NCBI GenBank assembly: GCA_017745235.1
Contig: JAGHZU010000001.1
Location: forward strand, 186,001-250,000
Origin: Caulobacter sp.
Lineage (GTDB): Bacteria > Pseudomonadota > Alphaproteobacteria > Caulobacterales > Caulobacteraceae
DNA length: 64,000 nt
Direction of reading: 5' to 3'
A program made the position numbers and the translations under genes. The notes under the pieces were generated by a model. It worked only from the letters and a program-made list of their open reading frames with translations. It was not told the DNA's origin and made no database searches. Position 1 is the stretch's first letter; every line of letters begins with the position of its first letter. Shown here piece after piece: positions 55,716 to 63,249 of the stretch.

Positions 55716-56699
55716 ATGCGCGCCCTCGTCGTCGAAGACCTGGCCCCTGACTTCGCCGGCTGCGCCGTGCGCGAGATCGAAACGCCGACGCCCGGTCCAG
55801 GCCAGGTGCGGGTCCGCGTGCGCGCCGCCAGCGTCAACTTCCCCGACCTGCTGATGACGCGGGGCGAGTACCAGTTCAAGCCGCCCCTGCCCTTCACCCC
55901 CGGCCTGGACATCGCCGGCGAGGTCGAGTCCCTGGGCGAAGGCGTCGCGGGCTGGAGCCTGGGCGACGCCGTGGTCGGCGGGGCGCGGCTGGGCGGGTTC
56001 GCGGAATATGCGGTGCTGCCCGCCGAGGCCCTGAAGCCCAAGCCGGCGCGGCTGTCGTTCGCCGAGGCCGCCGCTTACGGCGCGGCCTACCTGACGGCCT
56101 ATGTCGCCCTGGTGCGGCGGGCGCGGCTCGAGCCCGGCGAGTGGGTGCTGGTCCACGGCGCGGCCGGCGGGGTGGGCCTGGCGGCGGTGGACCTGGCCAA
56201 GGCGCTGGGCGCGCGGGTGATCGCGGCTTCCGCCTCGGACGAGAAGCTGGCGCAGGTCCAGCGCCTCTACGCCCCCGACGCCGTGGTCAATGTAACGAAC
56301 GGCTTCCGCGAGCGGGTCAAGGACATCACCGGCGGCCACGGGGCCGACGTGATCTACGACCCGGTGGGCGGCGACATCTTCGACGAAAGCACCCGCTGCA
56401 TCGCCTTCGACGGCCGCCTGCTGGTGATCGGCTTCACCTCAGGGCGCATCCCAAACGTCTCGGTCAACATGCCCCTGATCAAGGGCTTCTCGGTAATGGG
56501 CGTGCGGGCCGGCGAGTACGGCCGCCAGTTCCCCGAGAAGGGTCGCGAGAACGCCGAGGCTGTGTGGCGGATGGCCAACGAGGGCGCGATCCGTCCGCAT
56601 GTCTGCGCCGACCTGCCGCTGGATCGCTGGCGCGAGGCCTTCGATCTGCTGGCGGAACGGAAGGTCGTCGGCAAGGCGGTGATCCGGCCAAATCCGTAA
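55716..56699 (+). CDS. NADPH:quinone oxidoreductase-like MDR alcohol dehydrogenase
   Basis: 327 residues. Zinc-free medium-chain dehydrogenase: GroES-like N-terminal domain (FTPGLDIAGEVESLGEG) and Rossmann motif HGAAGGVGLAAVDLAKALGA; GAAYLTAY segment. Resembles QOR. ATG at 55716 (TTG three bases upstream also in frame). It closes the FMO-TetR-esterase set; role could be reduction of quinone or an alpha,beta-unsaturated carbonyl. Toxin-antitoxin genes follow. Confidence 0.9.
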   Translation: MRALVVEDLAPDFAGCAVREIETPTPGPGQVRVRVRAASVNFPDLLMTRGEYQFKPPLPFTPGLDIAGEVESLGEGVAGWSLGDAVVGGARLGGFAEYAVLPAEALKPKPARLSFAEAAAYGAAYLTAYVALVRRARLEPGEWVLVHGAAGGVGLAAVDLAKALGARVIAASASDEKLAQVQRLYAPDAVVNVTNGFRERVKDITGGHGADVIYDPVGGDIFDESTRCIAFDGRLLVIGFTSGRIPNVSVNMPLIKGFSVMGVRAGEYGRQFPEKGRENAEAVWRMANEGAIRPHVCADLPLDRWREAFDLLAERKVVGKAVIRPNP

Positions 56700-56758
56700 G
56701 GCCCACACCTAAATCCAGGGTGGTTCCCCTCGCCTTCTGTTCGCGTTATGATCTCCTC

Positions 56759-56971
56759 ATGACCAGTCGCCGCGACTTCGCCGTTTCACAGCCTTCGGAA
56801 GACGCTGCGCGCTCGGCTGAAGACTTGGAGACAGCCGTGATCCTCGCTCAGGCGCGTCGCGATTGCCAGGCTGGCCTCGGCTTGCGTGGCAAGGACGCCG
56901 ACGCCTTTCTGTCCCGGGTGCTGGACGACGCTCGAGCGCGCGTCGCCGCCGCAACATCCAAGCGCGACTAA
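56759..56971 (+). CDS. Putative antitoxin of a RelE/ParE-type module
   Basis: 70 residues upstream of a ParE-like toxin, with a six-base gap. N-terminal part is charged and probably disordered (MTSRRDFAVSQPSEDAARSAEDLE), followed by two helices (TAVILAQARRDCQAG and DADAFLSRVLDDARARVA). I see no clear ribbon-helix-helix DNA-binding signature, so DNA binding is uncertain. The antitoxin role is inferred from position and size. Confidence 0.65.
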   Translation: MTSRRDFAVSQPSEDAARSAEDLETAVILAQARRDCQAGLGLRGKDADAFLSRVLDDARARVAAATSKRD

Positions 56972-56977
56972 CACTGC

Positions 56978-57295
56978 TTGGCCCGCGAACTGGTCGTTTC
57001 GCCGCGCGCGGAAGCCGACATCGTCGCGGCGGCAGATCGATTCCTCGCCTATGCGGGTCCAACGCCCCAGGCCTTGAAGCGCCAGGAAGCTCTGGTCGAA
57101 GCTATTCGAGACCTGATCCACGCGCCGGTGACATTCAGAACCAGCCCACGGTTTGCCGGCGTGCGTGAACGGATCGTCAGCGGATGCACGATCTACTTCG
57201 CGGTCACGCCAGACACCGGCGAGAACGAGACAGCAGGGGACGTGCTTGTGTTACACATCAGACTGCCCGGCCAAGACGACCCAAAGGGGCTTTAG
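56978..57295 (+). CDS. RelE/ParE superfamily toxin
   Basis: 105 residues from a TTG at 56978. The ELVVSPRAEADIVAAADRFLAYAG start matches the ParE/RelE plasmid-stabilisation fold (betastrand, then paired helices), with a C-terminal RERIVSGCTIYFAVT beta-region and VLVLHIRLPGQD. Such toxins inhibit gyrase (ParE) or cleave mRNA (RelE); the type cannot be read here. Overlap-free tandem with the antitoxin candidate, TTG start and no SD hint at weak translation. Confidence 0.78.
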   Translation: MARELVVSPRAEADIVAAADRFLAYAGPTPQALKRQEALVEAIRDLIHAPVTFRTSPRFAGVRERIVSGCTIYFAVTPDTGENETAGDVLVLHIRLPGQDDPKGL

Positions 57296-57349
57296 GTCGA
57301 TTGGCCCCGCCAAGCCCCTGATCCGACTCGGGTTCGTGTCGGACTCATG

Positions 57350-57377
57350 TTGACAGCGCCCGTCCGTTCCCTTATCC
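57350..57377 (+). promoter_or_regulatory. Candidate promoter of rpmH-rnpA
   Basis: TTGACA (57350-57355) is spaced 16 bases from TTATCC (57372-57377), a reasonable housekeeping-sigma pair, about 65 bases before the rpmH start. Supported by position only. Confidence 0.45.
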
Positions 57378-57441
57378 ACCGCCCCTCACTCGCGCGGCCC
57401 TTTCGGTCCTCGCGTCCCACTATTGTATTCGGAGCCACCTC

Positions 57442-57576
57442 GTGAAGCGGACATTCCAGCCGTCGAAGCTCGTGCGAGCCCGCCGTCACGGCTACCGCGC
57501 GCGTATGGCCACCAAGAACGGCCAGAAGATCGTCGCGCGTCGCCGCGCCAAGGGCCGCAAGCGCCTGACGGCCTAA
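57442..57576 (+). CDS. rpmH: 50S ribosomal protein L34
   Basis: 44 residues from a GTG at 57442: [20 protein letters not shown] then [24 protein letters not shown]. Highly basic, all family positions conserved. GGAG lies upstream. First gene of the rpmH-rnpA-yidC-engB block; a hairpin separates it from rnpA. Confidence 0.97.
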   Translation: MKRTFQPSKLVRARRHGYRARMATKNGQKIVARRRAKGRKRLTA

Positions 57577-57613
57577 AGCCTTCGCCCGCGAAAGCGGGAC
57601 GCCAAGCATGACG

Positions 57614-57671
57614 AAAGCCGCCTTTTCCTCCCAACAGGCCCAGCGCCTGAGCCGGAAGGGGCGGCTTTTTT
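57614..57671 (+). terminator. Attenuator-like hairpin between rpmH and rnpA
   Basis: AAAGCCGCCTTTTCC (57614-57628) pairs with GGAAGGGGCGGCTTT (57654-57668), with two G-T wobbles, followed by TTT (57669-57671). The rnpA ATG starts at 57673. It ends rpmH transcripts or limits read-through to rnpA; the 3' arm also contains the only purine-rich stretch for rnpA. Confidence 0.7.
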
Positions 57672-57672
57672 C

Positions 57673-58116
57673 ATGACCGAAGCCCAGCTTCCCCCTGTCT
57701 CGCCGCCGCCGAAGATCGAGCGACTGAAGAAGCGGCCCGACTTCCTGAAGGCCGCCAAGGCGCCCAACCTGGCCCGCGGCGCGGTGTTCCTGCAGATGCG
57801 CCCCCGGGGCGACGGGGACCCGCTGATCCGCGCCGGTTTCACCGCCACCAAGAAGATCGGCGGCTCGGTCGAACGGAATCTCGCGAAAAGACGCCTGCGG
57901 GAGGCCGCCAGGCTGCTTCTCCCCCTTCATGGCCGGCCGTCTTGCGACTATGTGTTCATCGCCCGGGGCGGAACCGGCCAGCGGGCATGGGGGCGTTTGC
58001 TTGACGATGTTAAAACCGCGCTGATAAGCCTCGCCGCCGACCTCGATCGCGCGAGCCCGGCGCCGCCGACCGCTCCGCACGCCACCGCCGCGTCCGATTC
58101 CTCCGTTTCTGGTTAA
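57673..58116 (+). CDS. rnpA: Ribonuclease P protein component
   Basis: 147-residue RNase P protein subunit that aids 5' tRNA maturation. The RNR-like FTATKKIGGSVERNLAKRRLREAAR motif is typical, preceded by LKKRPDFLKA. Its C-terminus has an Ala/Pro/Ser-rich tail not in most homologues. ATG at 57673, just after the attenuator-like hairpin. yidC follows 7 bases later. Confidence 0.94.
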   Translation: MTEAQLPPVSPPPKIERLKKRPDFLKAAKAPNLARGAVFLQMRPRGDGDPLIRAGFTATKKIGGSVERNLAKRRLREAARLLLPLHGRPSCDYVFIARGGTGQRAWGRLLDDVKTALISLAADLDRASPAPPTAPHATAASDSSVSG

Positions 58117-58123
58117 GTCATCC

Positions 58124-59995
58124 ATGCAGAACGACAACAAAAACACGCTGATGTTCATCATCTGCGCGTTCGCGATCTTCATCGGCTACAACTTCTTCGT
58201 CATGGCTCCGGCCCAGAAGAAGGCCGAGGCCCAGGCGCGCGCCAAGAAGGCCGCCGAGGCCCAGGCCGCCAAGACGCCGGGCGTGACGATCGGTCCGGAT
58301 GGAACCCCGCAGCCGCTGATGCTGTCGCGCGCCGAGGCCAAGGCGGCCAGCCCGCGCATCAACGTCGACACCCCGGCCCTGTCGGGCTCGATCGCCCTGA
58401 AGGGCGCGCGGATCGACGACCTCTGGCTCAAGCGCTACACCCAGGGCCTGGAGAAGAACTCCCCGCCCGTCGAGCTCTTCCGTCCCGAGGGCGCCGAGCA
58501 CGCCTGGTTCGTCGACTTCACCTGGGCCGGCCCCGCCGGCACGACCGGCCTGCCCGGCCCCAACACGGTGTGGACGGCCGCGCCCGGCCAGGTGCTGCGC
58601 CCGACCACCCCGGTCACCCTGACCTACGACAACGGCCAGGGCCTGGTGTTCACCCGCGTGATTTCGGTCGACGCCGACGCGATGTTCACCGTCACCGACA
58701 GCGTCCGCAACCAGCAGGGCCAGCCCGTGGCCCTGGCCCCGTTCGCCGCGGTCCAGCGCCAGGGCCTGCCGCAGGGCCTGGGCAAGACCCAGATCGTCTA
58801 TGAAGGCGGCATCGGCGTCCTGGGCGGTCTCGACGGCGGCAAGTACACCCTGGCCCACGAGGCCAAGTACCCCAAGTGGAAGAAGGACAAGCCGCTCCAG
58901 GAAAACCTCGCCTCGAAGGGCGGCTGGATCGGCATGACCGACAAGTACTGGCTGTCGGCCCTGATCCCTGAGCAGTCCGAGGACATCAAGGGCGCCTTCA
59001 AGGTCGTCACCATCAACGGCGTGGACGTCTACCAGTCCAACTTCCTGGGCGCGACCAAGGTGATCCCGGCCGGCGGCGCCATCACCCACAGCACCCGCCT
59101 GTTCGCCGGCGCCAAGACCGTGCCGCTGCTGACCCGCTATCAGTACGGCGACAAGCCGGTGGTGTGGTGGCAGTTCTGGAACCGCCCGGCCAGCGTGATC
59201 CCGCACTTCGACAAAGCCGTCGACTGGGGGATGTTCGAGGTCTTCACCCGTCCGATCTTCAACATCCTGGAGATCTTCTACAAGCTGGTCGGCAACTTCG
59301 GCGTGGCCATCATGCTGCTGACCGTGGCCCTGAAGCTCATCCTCTTCCCGCTTGCGGACAAGAGCTACGAGTCCATGGCCAAGATGAAGAAGATCGCCCC
59401 CGAGGTCGAAAAGCTGAAGGCCAAGTTCAAGGACGATCCGGCCAAGCAGCAGCAGGAAATGATGCAGCTGTACCAGAAGGAGAAGATCAACCCGATGATG
59501 GGCTGCGTGCCCATGCTGGTGCAGATCCCGATCTTCTACTCGCTGTACAAGGTGCTGACGGTGACCATCGAGATGCGGCACGCGCCGTTCTTCGGCTGGA
59601 TCCACGACCTGTCGGCCCGCGATCCGTCGACCTTCACCACCCTGTTCGGCCTGATCCACTGGGATCCGGCCACCGCCCCGCTGATCGGCGGCCTGCTGGC
59701 CGGCCCGCTGCACATCGGCGTGTGGCCGCTTCTCTACGGGTTCACCATGTGGCTGACCACGGCGATGAACCCGCCGGCCGGCGATCCCATGCAGCAGCGG
59801 ATCTTCCAGCTGTTCCCGATCGTCTTCACCTTCACCCTGTCGCAGTTCGCCGTGGGCCTGGTGATCTACTGGTGCTGGTCGAACGTGCTGACCATCATCC
59901 AGCAGTACATCATCATGCGCCGCTACAAGGTGGAGAACCCGATCGACAAGGTGATCGGCCGCCTGACCGGCAAGCCCGTCGGAGCGACCGGATGA
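58124..59995 (+). CDS. yidC: Membrane protein insertase YidC
   Basis: 623 residues. N-terminal TM anchor ([19 protein letters not shown]), a Lys/Ala-rich linker, a large periplasmic domain (about 65-345), then the Oxa1-like core of five helices ([50 protein letters not shown]). Required for integration of membrane proteins. Its stop overlaps the engB start (ATGA). Confidence 0.97.
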   Translation: MQNDNKNTLMFIICAFAIFIGYNFFVMAPAQKKAEAQARAKKAAEAQAAKTPGVTIGPDGTPQPLMLSRAEAKAASPRINVDTPALSGSIALKGARIDDLWLKRYTQGLEKNSPPVELFRPEGAEHAWFVDFTWAGPAGTTGLPGPNTVWTAAPGQVLRPTTPVTLTYDNGQGLVFTRVISVDADAMFTVTDSVRNQQGQPVALAPFAAVQRQGLPQGLGKTQIVYEGGIGVLGGLDGGKYTLAHEAKYPKWKKDKPLQENLASKGGWIGMTDKYWLSALIPEQSEDIKGAFKVVTINGVDVYQSNFLGATKVIPAGGAITHSTRLFAGAKTVPLLTRYQYGDKPVVWWQFWNRPASVIPHFDKAVDWGMFEVFTRPIFNILEIFYKLVGNFGVAIMLLTVALKLILFPLADKSYESMAKMKKIAPEVEKLKAKFKDDPAKQQQEMMQLYQKEKINPMMGCVPMLVQIPIFYSLYKVLTVTIEMRHAPFFGWIHDLSARDPSTFTTLFGLIHWDPATAPLIGGLLAGPLHIGVWPLLYGFTMWLTTAMNPPAGDPMQQRIFQLFPIVFTFTLSQFAVGLVIYWCWSNVLTIIQQYIIMRRYKVENPIDKVIGRLTGKPVGATG

Positions 59996-60645
59996 CGGAT
60001 CCGGTCGAGCCCCTCTACACCGAGGACGAGATCGAGGCCGCGCGCGTCCTCTTCGCCCAGCCCGCCACCTTCGTGATGGGCGCGGTGAAGATGGACGCCA
60101 TGCCCGAGACCAGCCTGCCGGAAGTGGCCTTCGCCGGCCGCTCCAACGTGGGCAAGTCCAGCCTGATCAACGGCCTGGTGGGTCACAAGCACCTGGCCCG
60201 CGCCTCCAACGAGCCGGGCCGCACCCGCGAGGTGAACTTCTTCCTGCTGGCCGAGAAGCTGCGCCTGGTCGACCTGCCCGGCTACGGCTTCGCCCGCGCC
60301 TCGCGCTCGATCGTCGACAAGTTCCAGGACCTGGGCCGCGCCTATCTGCGCGGTCGGCCCAACCTCAAGCGCGTCTACCTGCTGATCGACTCGCGCCATG
60401 GCCTGAAGGCCGTGGACGCCGAGGCGCTTGACGCCCTGGACGTGGCCGCCGTGTCCTACCAGATCGTCCTGACCAAGGCCGACAAGATCAAGCCGGCCGA
60501 ACTGGCCGAGGTGCTGGAGCGCACGACCAAGGCCATCGCCAAGCGTCCGGCCGCCTTCCCGCGCGTGCTTGCCACCTCGTCGGAAAAGGGCCTGGGCCTG
60601 CCGGAACTGCGCGCCGAGATCGCGCGCACCTGCCTGGGCCAGTAG
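59992..60645 (+). CDS. engB: Ribosome biogenesis GTPase YihA/YsxC (EngB)
   Basis: 217 residues. Small GTPase with G1 [10 protein letters not shown]3 DLPGYGFA, G4 TKADK, G5 TSSEKG. Involved in large-subunit assembly and essential in many bacteria. Start overlaps the yidC stop by four bases, so they are coupled. The following gene is DUF3850, not argB as in some relatives. Confidence 0.95.
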   Translation: MTDPVEPLYTEDEIEAARVLFAQPATFVMGAVKMDAMPETSLPEVAFAGRSNVGKSSLINGLVGHKHLARASNEPGRTREVNFFLLAEKLRLVDLPGYGFARASRSIVDKFQDLGRAYLRGRPNLKRVYLLIDSRHGLKAVDAEALDALDVAAVSYQIVLTKADKIKPAELAEVLERTTKAIAKRPAAFPRVLATSSEKGLGLPELRAEIARTCLGQ

Positions 60646-60785
60646 TCTCAGGATCAGCAGCCGCCTCGCTTCCGCCCCAGGCGCAAGCCAAGAGTCCACA
60701 ACATCGTCGCCTCGCCTTAACCTTACGGCCAGACACGGCCGCTAAGGCCACGCCTCCGTTTTCCTGAACTCGAAGATCGCCTCCC

Positions 60786-61280
60786 ATGAACCGTCACGAA
60801 CTGAAGACCTGGCCCAAGTACTTCGCCGCCGTCCGCTCCGGGAAGAAGCGCTTCGAGATCCGCCGCAACGACCGCGAGTTCGCCGTGGGCGACGTGCTGG
60901 TGCTGCGCGAGTTCGATCCCGAGGCCGACGCCTATACCGGCCAGGTCGAGGAACGCCAGATCACCTTCCTGCTGTCGGAAGAGGACTACGGGGTGATCCA
61001 CGGCTTCGTGGCCATCGGCTTTGGCGAAGTGCCCCACGCCGACGCCCCGCTGGACGGGGCCCTGACGGCCGAGCAACTGGCCCACTGGCACGAGACCACC
61101 GCCTCCAACGCCGCGCTGCGCGCCCAGGACGCTCGCCGCGTGGCCCAGAGCTACGCCGCTCCCAACACCGGCCGCCCGGCCATGCCGGTCGCCGCCGACC
61201 GCCACAACGCCGTGGCCGCCGCCGCCGAGACTGAGGCCGCCTTCCACGCCGCCGCCGCGCAGATCGTGCGCGGCAGGTAG
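60786..61280 (+). CDS. DUF3850/ASCH-like domain protein
   Basis: 164 residues. The N-terminal 85 residues (HELKTWPKYFAAVRSGKKRFEIRRNDREFAVGDVLVLREFD) match DUF3850, an ASCH-related small RNA-binding fold; the C-terminal half is Ala-rich, probably flexible. It lies downstream of engB with 140 bases between. A bidirectional terminator follows. RNA binding is inferred from the fold. Confidence 0.85.
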   Translation: MNRHELKTWPKYFAAVRSGKKRFEIRRNDREFAVGDVLVLREFDPEADAYTGQVEERQITFLLSEEDYGVIHGFVAIGFGEVPHADAPLDGALTAEQLAHWHETTASNAALRAQDARRVAQSYAAPNTGRPAMPVAADRHNAVAAAAETEAAFHAAAAQIVRGR

Positions 61281-61303
61281 GTCTCCGCCATCGGCCGGAA
61301 TCA

Positions 61304-61333
61304 AAAAAGGCGGGTCCTGCGACCCGCCCTTTT
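61304..61333. terminator. Bidirectional intrinsic terminator
   Basis: GGCGGGTC (61309-61316) and GACCCGCC (61321-61328) pair around CTGC, with A-runs before and a CTTTT run after. It lies between the convergent DUF3850 and cheW genes and can end both. Confidence 0.85.
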
Positions 61334-61357
61334 CGTTTGCCTGGAGAACCGCCGGCC

Positions 61358-61810
61358 TTAAGCGGCCTGGCTGACCTGGGCCGGGAAGACGTCGTCCATC
61401 CGCAGGTAAGTGATCAGGCGGCTGTCCAGCGAGATGATCGCCTGGATGAAGCGCAGCTCGTCGCCGCCCAGGTCCGGGGTCGGCTGCAGGTGCTCGCGGG
61501 CGACGGTGAAGGTCTCGCTGACCGCGTCGACCAGCACGCCCGCCAGACGGTCCTGGCACTCCACGACCACGATCACGTGGCGGGTCTCCGGAACGGTCAC
61601 GCCCAGGCCCAGACGGTTGCGCAGGTCGATGACCGGCATGATCGCGCCGCGCAGGTTGATGACGCCCTTGAGGAAGCTCGGCGCATGCGGGATCGGCGTC
61701 GCCGGAGTCCAGCCGCGGATCTCGCGGACGGTCTTCACGTCGATGCAGAATTCCTGCTCGCCGATGCAGAACGAGATCAGCTCCAGGGCGGGCTCGGCTT
61801 GGTCGGTCAT
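61358..61810 (-). CDS. cheW: CheW chemotaxis coupling protein
   Basis: 150 residues, CheW fold that couples chemoreceptors to CheA. Typical: LISFCIGEQEFCIDVKTVREI, PHAPSFLKGVINLRGAIMPVIDLR, LVDAVSETFTV and the C-terminal KMDDVFP-like end. The ATG at 61810 starts the homology. Alone here, no cheA or receptor gene adjacent. A CtrA-like TTAA-N6-TTAA pair lies 85-98 bases upstream. Confidence 0.92.
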   Translation of the reverse strand: MTDQAEPALELISFCIGEQEFCIDVKTVREIRGWTPATPIPHAPSFLKGVINLRGAIMPVIDLRNRLGLGVTVPETRHVIVVVECQDRLAGVLVDAVSETFTVAREHLQPTPDLGGDELRFIQAIISLDSRLITYLRMDDVFPAQVSQAA

Positions 61811-61894
61811 GGTCGTATCCCGGGGCTTGAAAGGTCTCGCAGGAGGGTCGGAAAACCGGTCCTGCGTCACGTGCCACATGAGCCCCGGCGCCGT

Positions 61895-61908
61895 TTAAAG
61901 TCGGTTAA
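61895..61908 (-). promoter_or_regulatory. Degenerate CtrA-like site upstream of cheW
   Basis: TTAA (61895-61898) and TTAA (61905-61908) are separated by six bases instead of the consensus seven. It is about 85 bases upstream of the cheW start. Weak; spacing is off. Confidence 0.25.
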
Positions 61909-61961
61909 TGCAGAGCTTCCGAGGGCGCGCTGAATTGTCGCGCCCAGGGCGTTCCAGCCGC

Positions 61962-62081
61962 CTACGGCTCCGAGTCTCCCAGGTCGCCGTCGTCGGCCAG
62001 GTTGAACTCGTACCAGACGCCGTTCAGCACGCCGAAGGCCACCGCCAGGCCCAGGCCCAGGATCCAGGTGAAGTACCACAT
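61962..62081 (-). CDS. cydX: Cytochrome bd oxidase small subunit CydX
   Basis: 39 residues: MWYFTWILGLGLAVAFGVLN then GVWYEFNLADDGDLGDSEP. A single TM helix with N-terminal MWYF and a Trp/Tyr-rich exit is the CydX signature; CydX stabilises the bd oxidase heme site. Start at 62081 with GAGGAG nine bases upstream, 12 bases after the cydB stop, so it is the last gene of cydABX. Confidence 0.9.
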   Translation of the reverse strand: MWYFTWILGLGLAVAFGVLNGVWYEFNLADDGDLGDSEP

Positions 62082-62093
62082 GGGCTCGTCTCC

Positions 62094-63236
62094 TCAGTAA
62101 AGGGCCGGGTCGGTCTTGAGCGCCGCGGTGCTCGTACGGCCCCACAGCACCTTGTAGACCCAGGCGGTATAGATCAGCACCACCGGCATCAGCAGCGCCA
62201 CGACCAGCAGCATCGTGAACAGGGTCGAGTGGCTGGACGAGGCGTTCCAGACCAGCAGGCTGGAGCGCGGGTCGATCGTGCTGGGCAGGATGAAGGGGAA
62301 CATCGACAGCCCCACCGTGGCGATGATCCCGGCCGCCGAGGCCGAGGAGCCGCCGAAGGCCAGGGCGGTCGAGCGCTTCCACAGGCCCGCCAGCGCCGCC
62401 GCCGCGCCCAGGAAGCCCAGGGCCGGCGCCAGCAGCGCCAGGGGATGGGCGGTCAGGTTGGCCACCCACGCGCCGGGCGAGGCCACGGCCATGGCCAGGC
62501 GGGGATTGGACGGACCGGCGGGATCGACCGCCCCCTCCAGCCGGAAGCCCAGGCGCGAGGCCATCAGGCCGCCGACGGCGAACAGGATCAGGCTGGCCAC
62601 GGCCGCCACCGTGCCGAACTTCCGGGTCCGGTCCAGCACAGGTCCCTGCTCGGCCTTCACGCCCAGCCAGGCCGCGCCGTGCAGGACCAGCATGGCCACC
62701 GACAGCAGGCCGCAGACCAGGGTGAACGGGGTGAACAGGCCCAGGAACGTGCCGTGGTAGGTGGTGCGCAGATCAGCGTCGAGCCTGAACGGCGCCCCCT
62801 GCATGACGTTGCCCACGGCCACGCCGAACACCAGCACCGGCACGAAGCCGCCGATGAACAGGCCCCAGTCCCAGAACGCGCGCCAGCGGGCCCCGGGCCG
62901 CTTGGAACGGTACTTGAAGCCCACCGGCCGCAGGATCATCGAGAACAGCACCACGAACATGGCCAGGTAGAAGCCCGAGAAGCTGACGCCGTAGACCAGC
63001 GGCCAGGCCGCGAAGATCGCCGCCCCGCCGGTGATGAACCACACCTGGTTGCCTTCCCAGGTGGCGCCGACGGTGTTGATCACCATGCGGCGCTCCTCGT
63101 CGGTCTTCGCCACGAACGGGAGCAGCGCGCCCACGCCCATGTCGAAGCCGTCGGTCAGGGCGAAGCCGATCAGCAGCACGCCCAGCAGGGCCCACCAGAT
63201 CAGGCGAAGGGTCGGATAGTCGATTGGCAGTTCCAT
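62094..63236 (-). CDS. cydB: Cytochrome bd ubiquinol oxidase subunit II
   Basis: 380 residues, about eight or nine TM helices. Blocks LTDGFDMGVGALLPF, GATWEGNQVWFITGGAAIFAAWPLVYG, WDWGLFIGGFVPV and IYTAWVYKVLWG are typical of CydB. It pairs with CydA for a high-affinity quinol oxidase that works at low oxygen. Between cydA (13 bases away) and cydX. Confidence 0.97.
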   Translation of the reverse strand: MELPIDYPTLRLIWWALLGVLLIGFALTDGFDMGVGALLPFVAKTDEERRMVINTVGATWEGNQVWFITGGAAIFAAWPLVYGVSFSGFYLAMFVVLFSMILRPVGFKYRSKRPGARWRAFWDWGLFIGGFVPVLVFGVAVGNVMQGAPFRLDADLRTTYHGTFLGLFTPFTLVCGLLSVAMLVLHGAAWLGVKAEQGPVLDRTRKFGTVAAVASLILFAVGGLMASRLGFRLEGAVDPAGPSNPRLAMAVASPGAWVANLTAHPLALLAPALGFLGAAAALAGLWKRSTALAFGGSSASAAGIIATVGLSMFPFILPSTIDPRSSLLVWNASSSHSTLFTMLLVVALLMPVVLIYTAWVYKVLWGRTSTAALKTDPALY

Positions 63237-63249
63237 GGATCCGATCTCC

